Source of the DNA: Membranipora membranacea
Taxonomy: Eukaryota > Bryozoa > Gymnolaemata > Cheilostomatida > Membraniporidae
Assembly: GCA_914767715.1 (NCBI GenBank)
Contig: OU612067.1
Location: 28,992,162 to 29,056,161, forward strand
Direction: 5' to 3'
Length of the DNA: 64,000 nucleotides
Below the pieces are notes generated by a model that did no database searches, was not told the DNA's origin, and saw nothing but the letters and a program-made list of their open reading frames with translations. This document shows, one piece after another, positions 37,421-49,300 of the stretch (position 1 is its first letter; every line of letters begins with the position of its first letter). The position numbers were made by a program, and so were the translations under genes.

Positions 37421-40400
37421 TCATTCAAACATGATGCGATGAAACATTGCTGATAACAAAAATAGTGTGAGTAGATTAGATAATGCCATGCTGTGGTGTG
37501 AGCTCGTGTTGCTTGGTGTGGTCGAGATATAGTCTTCATGAAGTGGAATTTTGCTACTATAGGATACGACCCAGTTCTGACTACTGATTAGAAATTTGAA
37601 CTCGTTACTATGTGACCTCACACCCCTTGGTGCTACAACAAGTGTATATGTTCTCGCTCCATCTGAGCTCGTCTGCAATGAGAAAGAATTCGGATCACAA
37701 ATCACGTGATGTTGATGAGAAGGAATTACGTACAGACTGTATATGACCTGTATTAGATCATATCGCGTTATCAAAGTTAGGTTCACAGGAAAAAGTTTAT
37801 AACAGAAACATATGCAAATAACTTGAGATAGTTGAGCATCACCAAGTCATCAATTATTTGATCTTACTTTGCATTGACCACAAACAGTACCTTATTTTCA
37901 AAATGACAAATCTCAATCAGAAAGCTTCTTGAATACATTTCAAACTGTTCGCTTGAATTTAACTTACATTCTTTTTAAGTGCTCTGAATGTTCCTAAACT
38001 TTGACCTTGCCCTATATTTGTGCCGGAAGGTAAAATCCATGATACGGAAGTTTCTTCTGGGTAGCCTCCAATAGCCAGAAAATTGACTCTAATCGAACCG
38101 TCATTCGTGTAAACATTCGTCTGAATGAGCTCAGGCCTGTGAGGTTCTAAAGTACATAAAAATATAGGATATATAGGGGAATAAGATATGAGGTTACATC
38201 AACATCCCTATAGACCTCAGTTAACACAACAGAGCTAGGTTTGACTTTACATGTCCTGACAGGCTTTACTGATATGTAGCAGGGAGAAGATAAGCTAGAC
38301 ATACTTTGCATCAATAAGTCGGTGAGGGAGTTGCTCCCTGTGAAATTTGAATTGTGCAAGGACAATGCTAACTCTTTATAGCTTTTTGTATTGTGATGTC
38401 ATATTGAGAGTGGGCTCCAAGGATAAATATCCACATAAGCCCTTCAGTTTGTTGCTAATAATATTAGATATTTGCAGCATAAGTTGATACTGCAGCATCA
38501 ATACAGTCAGCAGCAGCTAGTTGTCCAATGGGCTCTAACCATTTGACCTTGACATCTAACACAGCTTATATTGTTTCTCTTAGATGAGATTTTTAGGGAC
38601 AATGACAGTTGCCTTTCAACAACATCTAAACCCTGCATTTAGAATGACTAAGCGGTATATTTTATTATCATAAAGATTTTGAAAATTTTAACGAAACTGT
38701 TCTGTTACGGAAGCTTGTTACCTATTTTGATGTATGTGTAAGATTCAGACTTAGTCCATCTCGGTTGACCGTTGGCTGCCGCAGGGCCTGAGGCTGTGAA
38801 TGTAATTGTTGATCCGTTGATACGAGCTCCTGGTAATATCAGATTGTACCATTTGTTTATCCTTCCAAAAATATTGTCCTACAACCAAAGATGACATGCT
38901 AGATTGAGATATAGAATATAAACTTTCCATTACCTATCAACTAAGCCAAGAGGTTTACGCTAGAATGCAACAATGTACCCTTTAGTGGTGTTCGAGCACA
39001 GTTTTAGCACCTGATGGGTGAAATGTTTCATGAGAATTCTCACTGAATAATCATCCAATTTAGATTTGCTCTTTTTCCCTATGCATATGGTGCATCCTGC
39101 TCTCAATCATGAGAACTTGTTCGAAACCCTGGTTGCCCTTTAATTATTTGCGAAGCAGTACATTCACACATACCTGGGCAAACTCAGCTTGATAGCCTTG
39201 TGTGTTATTCTCTCCTGGTTTTAGAATAGTAAGGTCAGGAAGTGTCCAAACAAAGCTATCCGCTTCTGTGAAGTTATCCCCCTCCACATATATAGCTTCT
39301 ACTTGGTTTACAATTTGGTTATACTCTCTGACAGTGGCATAAGCTCTTAGTGTGATATTTCGAGTTATCATATCTTTAACAGAAAGTAACGTGATTGTTC
39401 CCAAACTTTATAGCAATAATCAAATGCATCTGGGTCACCAAATAGGTTATATGTATAAACAGTCAGATAAAGTCAATGGTTTTACTACTTACGAGTTTCA
39501 ATATAATACATCTCGGACATCGAAACATACCTACAAATGATCCTCAAACATGACACCTAAAGGATGAGGAGCTTGACGTTAAGGTATAGTAACGGCACAA
39601 ACCAATTATGTTATTTTATATATCATATTGACATGATTGTTATCAACAACGCGGTTCCGAAAAAAACTTACTCTTATTTGTCATATGACCCGATGTCACG
39701 CCAATCATATGTCATGAAGATACAATCTTGTATTCATAATAACTTTCAAACTGTTGGTGATAAAATCATAATTTTCAGCGTTTGCCTTAAACTATATTTG
39801 ATTGAAAATTTTTTATTCTAGGCGTATATTCTCATTGATTTTGCGAGATTTGGTTGAACATCGTAATTAGATTTCAGTAAAATAGGTAGGCACAAATCAA
39901 TAATCACTGGACCTTCAGATGTATCAAATATTTATCCCCCTGCAATAACAAGGTGTAACCAACTAAGATTATGCCTCTGTTAAACCACTATGGATATCAT
40001 GTCGGAAGAAAAATAACTCCTTAGAACATTGAGGCAAAATATGGTGGTATTTTTTGATAATCTAGTTCCGACATGATAGCCATATAAAAGTAATCTCACT
40101 GCCTAGACATGATTAAGCAATCTCGTGGTAGCGGCTTGACAATATTTGAGTTGCTTCACAAACACATTTAGGGTACTGAACATTTTCGCAAGGTGTTTTT
40201 TTTGCATAAATTTTGCCAAAAGGTCAAAGACTGTGAGTTGAATAAATATTCAATGTTAAATGTTGTGAGATGTTTGAAAGCAGTCACAGAAAAGATTTTT
40301 GTTCTACCGAAATTTCTTAGAATTCCATAGAACAGTCCATTTACATGTAGGATGAGAGCCTCCAAGGCGCAGGGAGTTACCTGCGCCAGCGCAGGTAACT

Positions 40401-40648
40401 CCCTTCGCCTTGGAGTCTGAGCACTTAGACTAGCAGTTACTATACCTTAATGGCTATGGGCTCTGGGTTTGCAACTACATGGTCAAACCACTAAGGAGCA
40501 GCAGCAAATGCTGACAGTCATTATGACTACAATGCTGAGGATGTGCAGATCTCTCAGTGTGTCCTGTGATCGTGTACTCACTTTGTGCTGCTGCGAAAGT
40601 GAACGCTGACAGCACAGCTACTAGTCCTATCAGTGTCTCCCTCTGCAT
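37421..40648 (-). CDS. Cysteine-free surface protein with signal peptide and GPI-like tail (left paralogue)
   Basis: Five exons on the minus strand: 40648-40582, 39373-39174, 38878-38722, 38146-37968 and 37672-37421; 284 residues. Intron phases are 1, 0, 1, 0. Residues 1-21 are a signal peptide (METs: MQRETLIGLVAVLSAFTFAA). The ectodomain looks beta-rich and can be split in two: about 22-141 (IYVEGDNFTEADSFVWTLPD, STITFTASGPAAANGQPRW) and 142-245 (AIGGYPEETSVSWILPSG, GQGQSLGTFRALKKN). It has no cysteine and six N-glycosylation sequons. The last ~22 residues (MALSNLLTLFLLSAMFHRIM) are hydrophobic with no clear cytoplasmic tail, as in GPI-anchored precursors, though a transmembrane end is possible. 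Every exon aligns with the gene at 43328-51691. I do not recognise the family. An immunoglobulin-like or fibronectin-like fold and a recognition or adhesion role are inference. Confidence 0.82.
40361..40414. repeat. Near-perfect 54-bp palindrome
   Basis: Arms 40361-40386 and 40389-40414 pair over 26 bp with one mismatch; the loop is CA. The core is GGGAGTTACCTGCGC. It is GC-rich in AT-rich surroundings and lies in intron 1 of the left surface-protein gene. Confidence 0.95.
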
Positions 40649-40762
40649 GGTTATTAAACAAAACTGTCAAGTGTGAACAATATTTGTCTTATAGCAATTG
40701 TGAATGTATGTCTCCCTTGTTCACTTCCTAGTGTACTACTACTGTGCATCCTGTTGTTGGCT

Positions 40763-40771
40763 CCCTTATAT
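40763..40771 (-). promoter_or_regulatory. TATA box of the left surface-protein gene
   Basis: On the minus strand CACTATATAAGGG, about 115 bp upstream of the ATG. The right paralogue has a TATA-like run at the same distance. Confidence 0.55.
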
Positions 40772-43213
40772 AGTGTCTTATATTCTGAGTGATAATAGAA
40801 GCAGACCAGTAAAGATACGTGATGTAAGATAACATAGTCATGTCGTCACTCAGGCTTATATCACTACTCAGTGTAGAATGTATATCCTATTACACTGTGT
40901 GATGATTTCCTGCTTGAGATTTCCTGCTTGAGATTTCTCATGCGATGTTTGTTTGAATGCCTAAAACTATGTGACATTGTTGTGATATTGCTGATGTTTT
41001 GCAATTTTTATAAGGGGATATAAATGGTGCCCCTCGAGTGTTGTTATTATTGCGCAATGAGCAATGACACAAAGTACCTTCTCCCCGGAGGCTAAGAAAT
41101 TTCCCCAGCAGTTTGATGATTCATAATTCTATATCCTGATTATATCAGATTATCACATGGTATAGTACTTGTACCTGTATCTTAACCTGGTACCTTTGGT
41201 CTTTTCTACTGTGATCTTTTACTTTTACTCCAAACCCAATGTGGAAAAATGGATTAACCTGCTGGTAGATGTTGAATAAAAAGGCTTCTACACCTTTTTC
41301 CGATTGGGATTAGTGCTGGGCCCCAAAGCTATTTTTAGAATATTAATATCGATGTCCTTTTTTATAAAATTTATAAGCATATGTCATGGTAACTGCGGTG
41401 CTCAGTATGGTAATATTTTAAGTCCATGAGCATGAACACTTAGACGCTGAAGATGTTGAAAAATAAAGGGAGAAAAAGTAAGTTTTTTTAACAAGCTTCA
41501 GAAAACTCAAAATTCTACTTCAATAAGGGTGATGATGTGCAGATCACTGGCGCTCAATACCTGAGAGAAAAGTTCTAAGTACTACAAGTTATAATGTAAT
41601 TTTAATAGAGATCAAGGGTGGTAGGGTCTAAACTGGGGCCTCAGAGCCTCACTGTGAAGTTTCAAGGTCAACAGGCTACTTTTTGTATTGAATATCAATG
41701 AGGTTTTAACTTTTTTCTAACCGAAACCATGGCTGCATTAGCAGTAAAAACTATTCACTTGTAGAACAAGTTTGTTCGCCCTGTGGTAGCGGAGCGATAT
41801 TGCAAATGTTTGGTATTGAGGCGCCTTGATACCAAATATTTGCAAAACCCCTCCGCCACCACAGAGGGAAAACTTGTTCTAGTTCACATGTGATCTCGAG
41901 GCATTGCTTATCATTTATATTTCAATAATGAAGGATCAGCTGACTCTATGATTGATCATCACAGCACTGAAAGTTATGACATGAGGTTTATTTCTGTAGT
42001 TTAATTATTATCACTAAGAGAAAGAGCACTGTTGTATGATATTGTGTCACGAGATTGATAGACTTTGTCTCCCCCTCAAATGAGTATGATTGATGTGTAG
42101 TGATATTTAATCTGTGTCACTGTCACATGATGTATGGGTGAATAATCATATGATGCAGACATGCTAAAAACTGAAGATAATATTTCTTTTTGAAAGGAAG
42201 CCGAGATAACAACTATTGAATCATTCGGTTGCGCAACAGACAAATCTAAAAACAAAATTCCCCTTTCTCATCTTGTAATTTATTTATGAAAAGTCAGCAT
42301 ATTTTCATGACACAATCCATCCTGATACTGTGATATACATTGTAAATAATAAGACTTTTATTCAAATACAATGTTACTTTTTTTAATTATACTAGAAATA
42401 AAGACTTTCCAATACTTTTTTATTTCAGCATAGAGATTGAATTAGTTGATTACCGAATATATTGGTCAAATGATATCAGCTGAAACCAACAAGTTTTCAC
42501 AGCAAGCCAAGAAGTCTCATCTGTTTCCGTTATGGCTTGTATGAAATTTTGTTGCAAAAGTATGGTTTCATCAGTAAATGATCAAGGGAGGTAACTCTGA
42601 AAAACATTACCCCATTAAATGGCCATTAATTAAGAATATCACAATGTTGATAAAAAAAAAAGCGAAGATTTTCATATGAAACCAACATAACTATCCAGAC
42701 GGAAGCATTTTACCTGTGCTATGTTAAACCCATACAAATATTCCTAATACGACATGACATACAACTGTAATTAAATGTAATTAATGTACGTGAAAAACAT
42801 TAGTAATAATGAATTGTTGCTGACAATAAAAGTATATATAAGTGTATTTATTACAGGCTGTGTGAAGACTGAGATACGATATACCTCATCCATCCCAATG
42901 CTGGGAGTGAAAGCAGTGAGTAAAACAAACTGAGCTTCACAAGTACCCACGGCTTATATTTCATATATAAATATGTATATATATATGTTTACATAGAACA
43001 TTGGAGGTTATTCAGCCCTTGTACTATCCACCACTAGTTGTCGACTAATCATTCAACATTGGCCAACGAATGAATGTGAGTTCATTGCCCATATGATTAC
43101 TGAATAATCAATGCTACACTTGAACTACTAAATGCCATAGTAGGCTATCAATAATCTTTGGGCGTATTATATGCAGGCTGCATGACACAACTATTGTATC
43201 AATGACACTGAGG
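40772..43213. other. Divergent intergenic region between the two surface-protein genes
   Basis: 2.4 kb shared upstream region with no recognised exon. It contains a direct repeat of TTTCCTGCTTGAGA (about 40906 and 40919) and a 118-bp foldback at 41763-41880. Shared enhancers are possible but nothing specific can be shown. Confidence 0.5.
41763..41880. repeat. 118-bp foldback (MITE-like)
   Basis: Starts AGAACAAGTTTGTTCGCCCT and ends AGGGAAAACTTGTTCT. The arms continue through CTGTGGTAGCGGAG / CTCCGCCACCACAG and TTGCAAATGTTTGGTAT / ATACCAAATATTTGCAA to a GCGC centre at 41821. About 15% of pairs are mismatched. No clear target duplication. Confidence 0.85.
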
Positions 43214-43221
43214 TATATATA
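43214..43221 (+). promoter_or_regulatory. TATA-like box of the right surface-protein gene
   Basis: TATATATA, about 110 bp upstream of the ATG, mirroring the spacing seen in the left paralogue. Confidence 0.45.
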
Positions 43222-43327
43222 TTCATTTATCAATGATAGCTACCCTTTCATTTACATTTTTGCTATTGCCTAGATTGTGTCGGATAGTTGGACTACTAGA
43301 TAGAGTGAGCATTATTTACAACTTAAA

Positions 43328-46300
43328 ATGTTTCGACTCTTCACAGCTCTAGTTCTCGCATTGATACTACAGAACACTGAGGGTAAGGTTACATATTCTC
43401 ATTACAATATAGAACACAGAAGTTGTAATGACTGCTCTTTAGTAATATATGTGCCTTGATCTTACAGTCTGCAGCCGATACTCTTGTGGATGAACAGTAA
43501 ATGGTCCCCAGTGATAGCCCCTAGTTTACATAACACCAAACGGCTGGATAGAACCCATGTTATATCTGGCTCAAAAAAGTGGAATTGGTCATTGTCATGT
43601 CTTATTAGCTGTTAGACTGCTTGTGTTTTATAAAGGCGGCGAAGAGCCAAGTTTTGCATGGAGCACACATAAGACATCAGCGAGCAGTGACATAAGGGTG
43701 ACAGCGCATTATCTAGATGGAGATAATTACACTGCTGCTGACCAGTTTTACTTTACGCTGCCGGATCTAACGACATTAGTGCCTGGAAACTCAAAGACTG
43801 GATACATAGCTCAACCTGTTGATGTTGTGAGTGAGCCATGTAGAATTACAATGAGTTTTTTCTTGGAATGTTGACGCTAATCCATGTGTACAAAGTTTGG
43901 AATGGTGCGAAACAAAAATATACAATTGCAATGCCATATCATGACCAGACAAGGGCTGCTGTGCTGCTGATTTGCAATGCTTGTGGCTCTAATAGCCTCA
44001 TTGAATTGGTCGTAGATTCCTTTAGAATATTACTAGCTAGCTAAACACTACTGGTGATTTCAATATTCACTGCATGCATGATGCATGTATGTCAACTCCA
44101 CTGCCACCGGTGATAGCATTTGCAAAACAGAAGCTCATGGAGGGTTGTTGGGAGGCGAAATTGTGGTTAGAACATGTAATGAATGTTACAACGGATTTCA
44201 GCTTTTATCATATCAACTATGGCAGAGAAACCAATCTTTTTATTGTTATCAGCTTTGAAATTCATTTATACCTTGTAGCCAACAAACAGTAGCAGCGGTA
44301 CCTATAGTAGATACGACCTCATCATTCAGAATGGTACAATAAATGGTGAAGGTGTAGTAGAATCCTTTACATTCACAGCCTCAGGATCCGCAAACCCAGG
44401 ATCTCAGGAGAGGTGGAGTGTTGTGTCCGACTCATATGATGTTGAATACGACCCTGTAGAAGGTAAGTCTAGGGCTATTATATTCTATTTTGTATTATAT
44501 TCTATATTTTGCTCACTGGGCAATAAAGGACAGTTTTGTACAGAACTGTTTGAACATTTTTGAGTTTTTGTTTGCGCTTGAGGCTTTGTTTGATCGCTCT
44601 AATTAATAGGTACCCCTAAGCCTTAGGCTTGTGGGGGTTGTGATTCTATATTCTTGAAGCTGTATACACTCAGCCACTTCTTTGCTGCTGCAGATTATTT
44701 TTTCTTAGAACTTTCAGCTTGTTGCAAACAAGAAAATGAATGAATAGCCTAATTAGCAAATTGAATAGTATCAAAATAATTATCACAGAGTAAGGATATA
44801 CAGAGGGGACACTTCAATGATCGTTATAGTGCCGGCGGTTTTTGAGCTACTGGGGGAAAATCATCATCTGGCCACCTGCCAATTTTACATAAATATAATA
44901 TAAGCTACAATGGGATTTTCTCATGCATACATGCCTACCTTTGTTGGGCCATAAGTCTTTCTGTATTCATCCTAAAGACTGATTTCCAAATTTTCCAAAC
45001 CTTCAAGCTATACACCATATTCTTGTCAATTTTTGCTAGGATTCAAAGGCTGCGAGTTGCATGGCTTTGAAAATGTGTCATATCATGATGATTTATGTGC
45101 AAAGTTGAGACATTTGATAGGATTTTTGTCAGTATATTGGACATTTCCTCAATGTATTAGCTAAAGGTAGCTCACTCGACACACAGTGTCAAAGTGTGAT
45201 CCTCGACCCATCCAATAATCAGGCACACCATTCTGTTTTTGTGAAATAATTCACATTTTGGAGCCACTTTCATGCATTATTACAGTGTTATTAAGCCAAA
45301 AGAAATAGTATTGTAGGGGTAAAATATGACAGGTAGGCTGCTGGAGGATTTCAGAATTCTGGCGTCTACCATACACCATATCTATCAAGTGGTTTAATAT
45401 TTTTCCAACACAATTCCCGCGCTGACTGTGTGGGAACCAGGGGAAAAAATGGAAAACAGACTTCTTGTAATACATGGTAAGGAAGCATAAGTTTGGCCAG
45501 ACAGACCTGGCGCTAACAGATTACCAAATAAACCATGTATAAAGCCAAGACAATTTGCTTTGGGGCATCAAATGAGCCAAGGCATCAGGCTAGACTGGTA
45601 CGAAGCTGAAAAAATTATATAAAATGAGAATATAGTTTGAATATTATTTACAATGGTAAATTACTGTGCTGCTATCGGATGTGAGAATACGATTAAATCA
45701 GGATATGTGTTACACAGATTTCCAGCGTCAGAAGAAAGGTATGTGCTACACAATTTCGGGATTTAACAGAGTAACCCGATACTAAAAAGAGCATTTGGAT
45801 ACAATTCTTTTATGATACACCGTTGTTGAACATTATTGGGTATCGTAGAATACTACTCTATCAATAAAAATAAATTAAAAAAATTGAAAGAAAAAAGAAC
45901 ACATTTACTTATTAAGCTTAGCACTTTGTGACCATGCATGCGATCAATATTCAGCAAACAACATTGCATTGCGAGGTAAAGTAATTGCAAAAATATTGCG
46001 AGAATACCAAAAAACAGCTATTTTTAGGGACTTTTGAGGTGTTTTTTGGCATTCTTTTGCGTTAAATTAAAAAAAAAATGAAGATGCAATGAAAAATTAT
46101 GTTGGCATTTCTTGTGTGCACCATGGTTAATGAAAGCGACTTCGTATGTGTGAACTTTCAAAAAAACTTTGTTTGGCCACAATAATGGTTATTTGGACAG
46201 CATGTTTGGCGTTATGCAAAGGCGGCGAAAATATTAGCCGTATTCGAGAGTCTACTGTCATTGCAATATGCAAGCTAATTTTTTGAAAGTCAATGCGTAT

Positions 46301-49300
46301 GACATTTGAAGAGTACTCTAAGAGAAAATCATAATTGATCTTGATTCGAGCCTATGATGTGTTGTGAATTAATTATTGAAATTTCACATATTTTCACGTC
46401 TTCACAAAAAAAAACGCGTTGTATGGCGTGACGTAAAAAGTCGATTTAGACTAGTCATATATCAGAGAAAATCAAATTTTATGATGAATGCAATTTCTAA
46501 GTATACATTCCACATGTTTTTTAAATTTTTTGCAATTAATTTGACTGCTACATCTGCATTGACAAAAAAGCGTTTTTTGCCTCATTTCCTCCCTAAAATG
46601 ACACAACGTCATCGAATCAAACTTTTGTTCAGGTATTCATTTTCAGTAGCTCTCCGACGGTATATGATATGTTGATACTCGGATCGGTCCTTGACATAAC
46701 CTTAAGTAAAACATGACAATATTTTATAGGTGCATGGTATGGTTGCAAAACATGAGACGGAAAGATCTGATTGATGGAAAGAAGTACACGATTAAGTATC
46801 TCAACAACAACGTCAGAATATGTAGCAAGCACTTTGACTCAAGTCAGTTCTGTAAGAACAGTACATGATTGCTCATTAGGGGGGCTACTCCTACTCTGTT
46901 TGATGTCCCTAACAAACCGAAACCTCTCATATGTCTACGGAGGAGTCCAAGAAAGAGGAATCTTCAACCTTCAGGTGAGACTCTTATTAGTCACAAAACA
47001 GATAATTATTATTTCAGTCTAACAAGCACTATCCTTCTAGTGGTGAATCCCTCAAATATTAAATCTTTTAGTTATTTGGTTTCTGTTATTTCATTGATGG
47101 CAATATAATTAATGGCTTTTCTTAAGCTATGAGTATTTGATTAGGCATGAATATTCTTACTTGAGCTTTGATTGGTTTGGTACATACCTTAATGTTCATT
47201 TGGCTGCAATATAATTCCTTTCAATCATATTTAATTTTGCTAATGGTGTAACTTTCTCCAAATTTTAAATAAACAAATACATTATATCTCACTTCAATAT
47301 TGGAACATTTTAGAATCATTTCCAAGACCGGATTTGGGTGTAACTCCGACAACAACCTACGAACCTGAAACGCCGAAGATAAAAAGACAACAACCACCAA
47401 CGACTGACCAACTAACAATAGAACGATTACATTCAAAACTCGCACGGGTTAAACACAAACTTAAAAGGCAAGAAGATGAAAGTTCTAGCATTCCAACTCT
47501 CATAAGTAAATTTCAGAAGCTCGAATTTCCGAATCATCTCACTGAATTCATCGAAGCTCAACTGAAGGCTGCTACTTCAAAGACAGGACCCAAAGGTAGG
47601 CGCTGGAGTGCCTCCACTAAGAAGGTAGCATTAAGTATATTTTATCATAGTCGTAAGGCTTACAAACTAATGTGTAGACTTTTTACATTGCTGCATATTA
47701 GAACACTGAGGCGAGTACTTCGTAAGAGTAATATTTATCCAGGGTTCCATGAGCAGATAATATTTCAAACCTTAAAATACAGGGTTTCAAGCATGGCTGA
47801 GAGTCAAAAAGACTGTGTAGTATGTTTTGATGAAATGTCACTCAAATCAAGCCTAAGTTATGACCCCGAACACGATTCCTTAGAAGGCGTCGAAGATTTT
47901 TGTCATTTAGGTAGGTTTAAAATATTGGCCAGTCACGCACTTGTATTCATGGTTAGAGGAATTACTGTTAAATGGAAGCAGGCTATCGGTTATTTCCTAA
48001 GTTCAGGTTCCGCTTTTAGTGGTAATCTTACACAGCTCCTAAAAGATTGCCTCACCAAACTTTCAGAGGTTGGTCTACGTGTAAGGGTAGTGATCTGCGA
48101 CCAAGGTACCACTAACCAAAAACTGTTGCTTGATTTAAATGTGTCCCCAAGCCATCCTTTCTTTGAGTTTCAAAACAGAAGAGTACATAATATGTGACCC
48201 CCCCCCCCCCCACACTTGATAAAGAATGTGAGGAACAATCTGCGCAAACATGATTTTATAAACGGGGATGAAAAGTATTCCTGGGTAGATATAAGAAAGT
48301 TTCATGATTTTGACAAGATTCAGCACATTAGAAGGGCCCCAAAACTCTCTGACAAACATCTGAATCTGCCAGCTTTTTCTACCATGAAAGTGAAACTTGC
48401 AACACAAGTCCTCTCACACTCAGTGGCAGCTGGAATAAGCTCATTGGCTAGTGCAGGTAATCTACCTGTCACTGCTCTGAAAACTGCAGCATTTGTTGAA
48501 GATATGGATAGACTGTTGGACATTTTCAACTCAAAATCCATAAAGTCAAAAAAAAATTTCATGGCAGCCTTTACTAATGCAGGCCATCAAGTCAGTCACC
48601 TAGCTAAAATGCGCACAATGTTCAAGAACATGAAAACTGACGAAGGCAAGCAATTACCATGTTTTACTGGCTGGCAAATCAGCATCCAGTCCCTTTTAAA
48701 TCTCTGGCAGGATTTGAGCGCTGAAACAAAAATTCCTTTTATATTGACAAATCGTATGAACCAAGATTGTTTAAATTTCTTTGGTAGTATCCGTGCCTCT
48801 GGAGTAACCAGAGACAATCCAGATTCAGGGCAGTTCAGAGCTGCCTATAGGATGATTTGTACGAATCAGGTGTTTACACATGCCTCGGGGAAAAAATTGT
48901 AAAACAGATGACGATAGTGGACTTTTAGCTTTGACAAGCTCTGGAAAACAAAGCCCAAATCCTCCATTGTTTCCCCGAGAGAATATTTTCTCTCAGGCAT
49001 CAACATCCTCAATCTGCAGCTCAGAAGCTAAATCCAGTAATCAGATATCTGAATCAAACTGCCCTTTACCTCCAATATCAATTTTTCCTAATATCTGCCC
49101 GAGGATGAGTGCTATTTATATGGCTGGCTATCTGATACATTTTCTAAAATCCACTGTATGCCAATGTGAGCGATGTAAAAACATTTTCGTGCTAGGTAAT
49201 ATTCCTGATAGTCCTGATTATAGTTTTTAGCTGATAAGCAATATGAAGGCGCACATCTGGTTTGCCCAACACAAGCTCTGGCAGATTTTGTGAACAAAAT

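Noticed and set aside
46866-46868. In-frame TGA in the THAP domain read as selenocysteine
   Set aside because: Nothing supports recoding; the same gene has other frame breaks, so it is a plain inactivating mutation.
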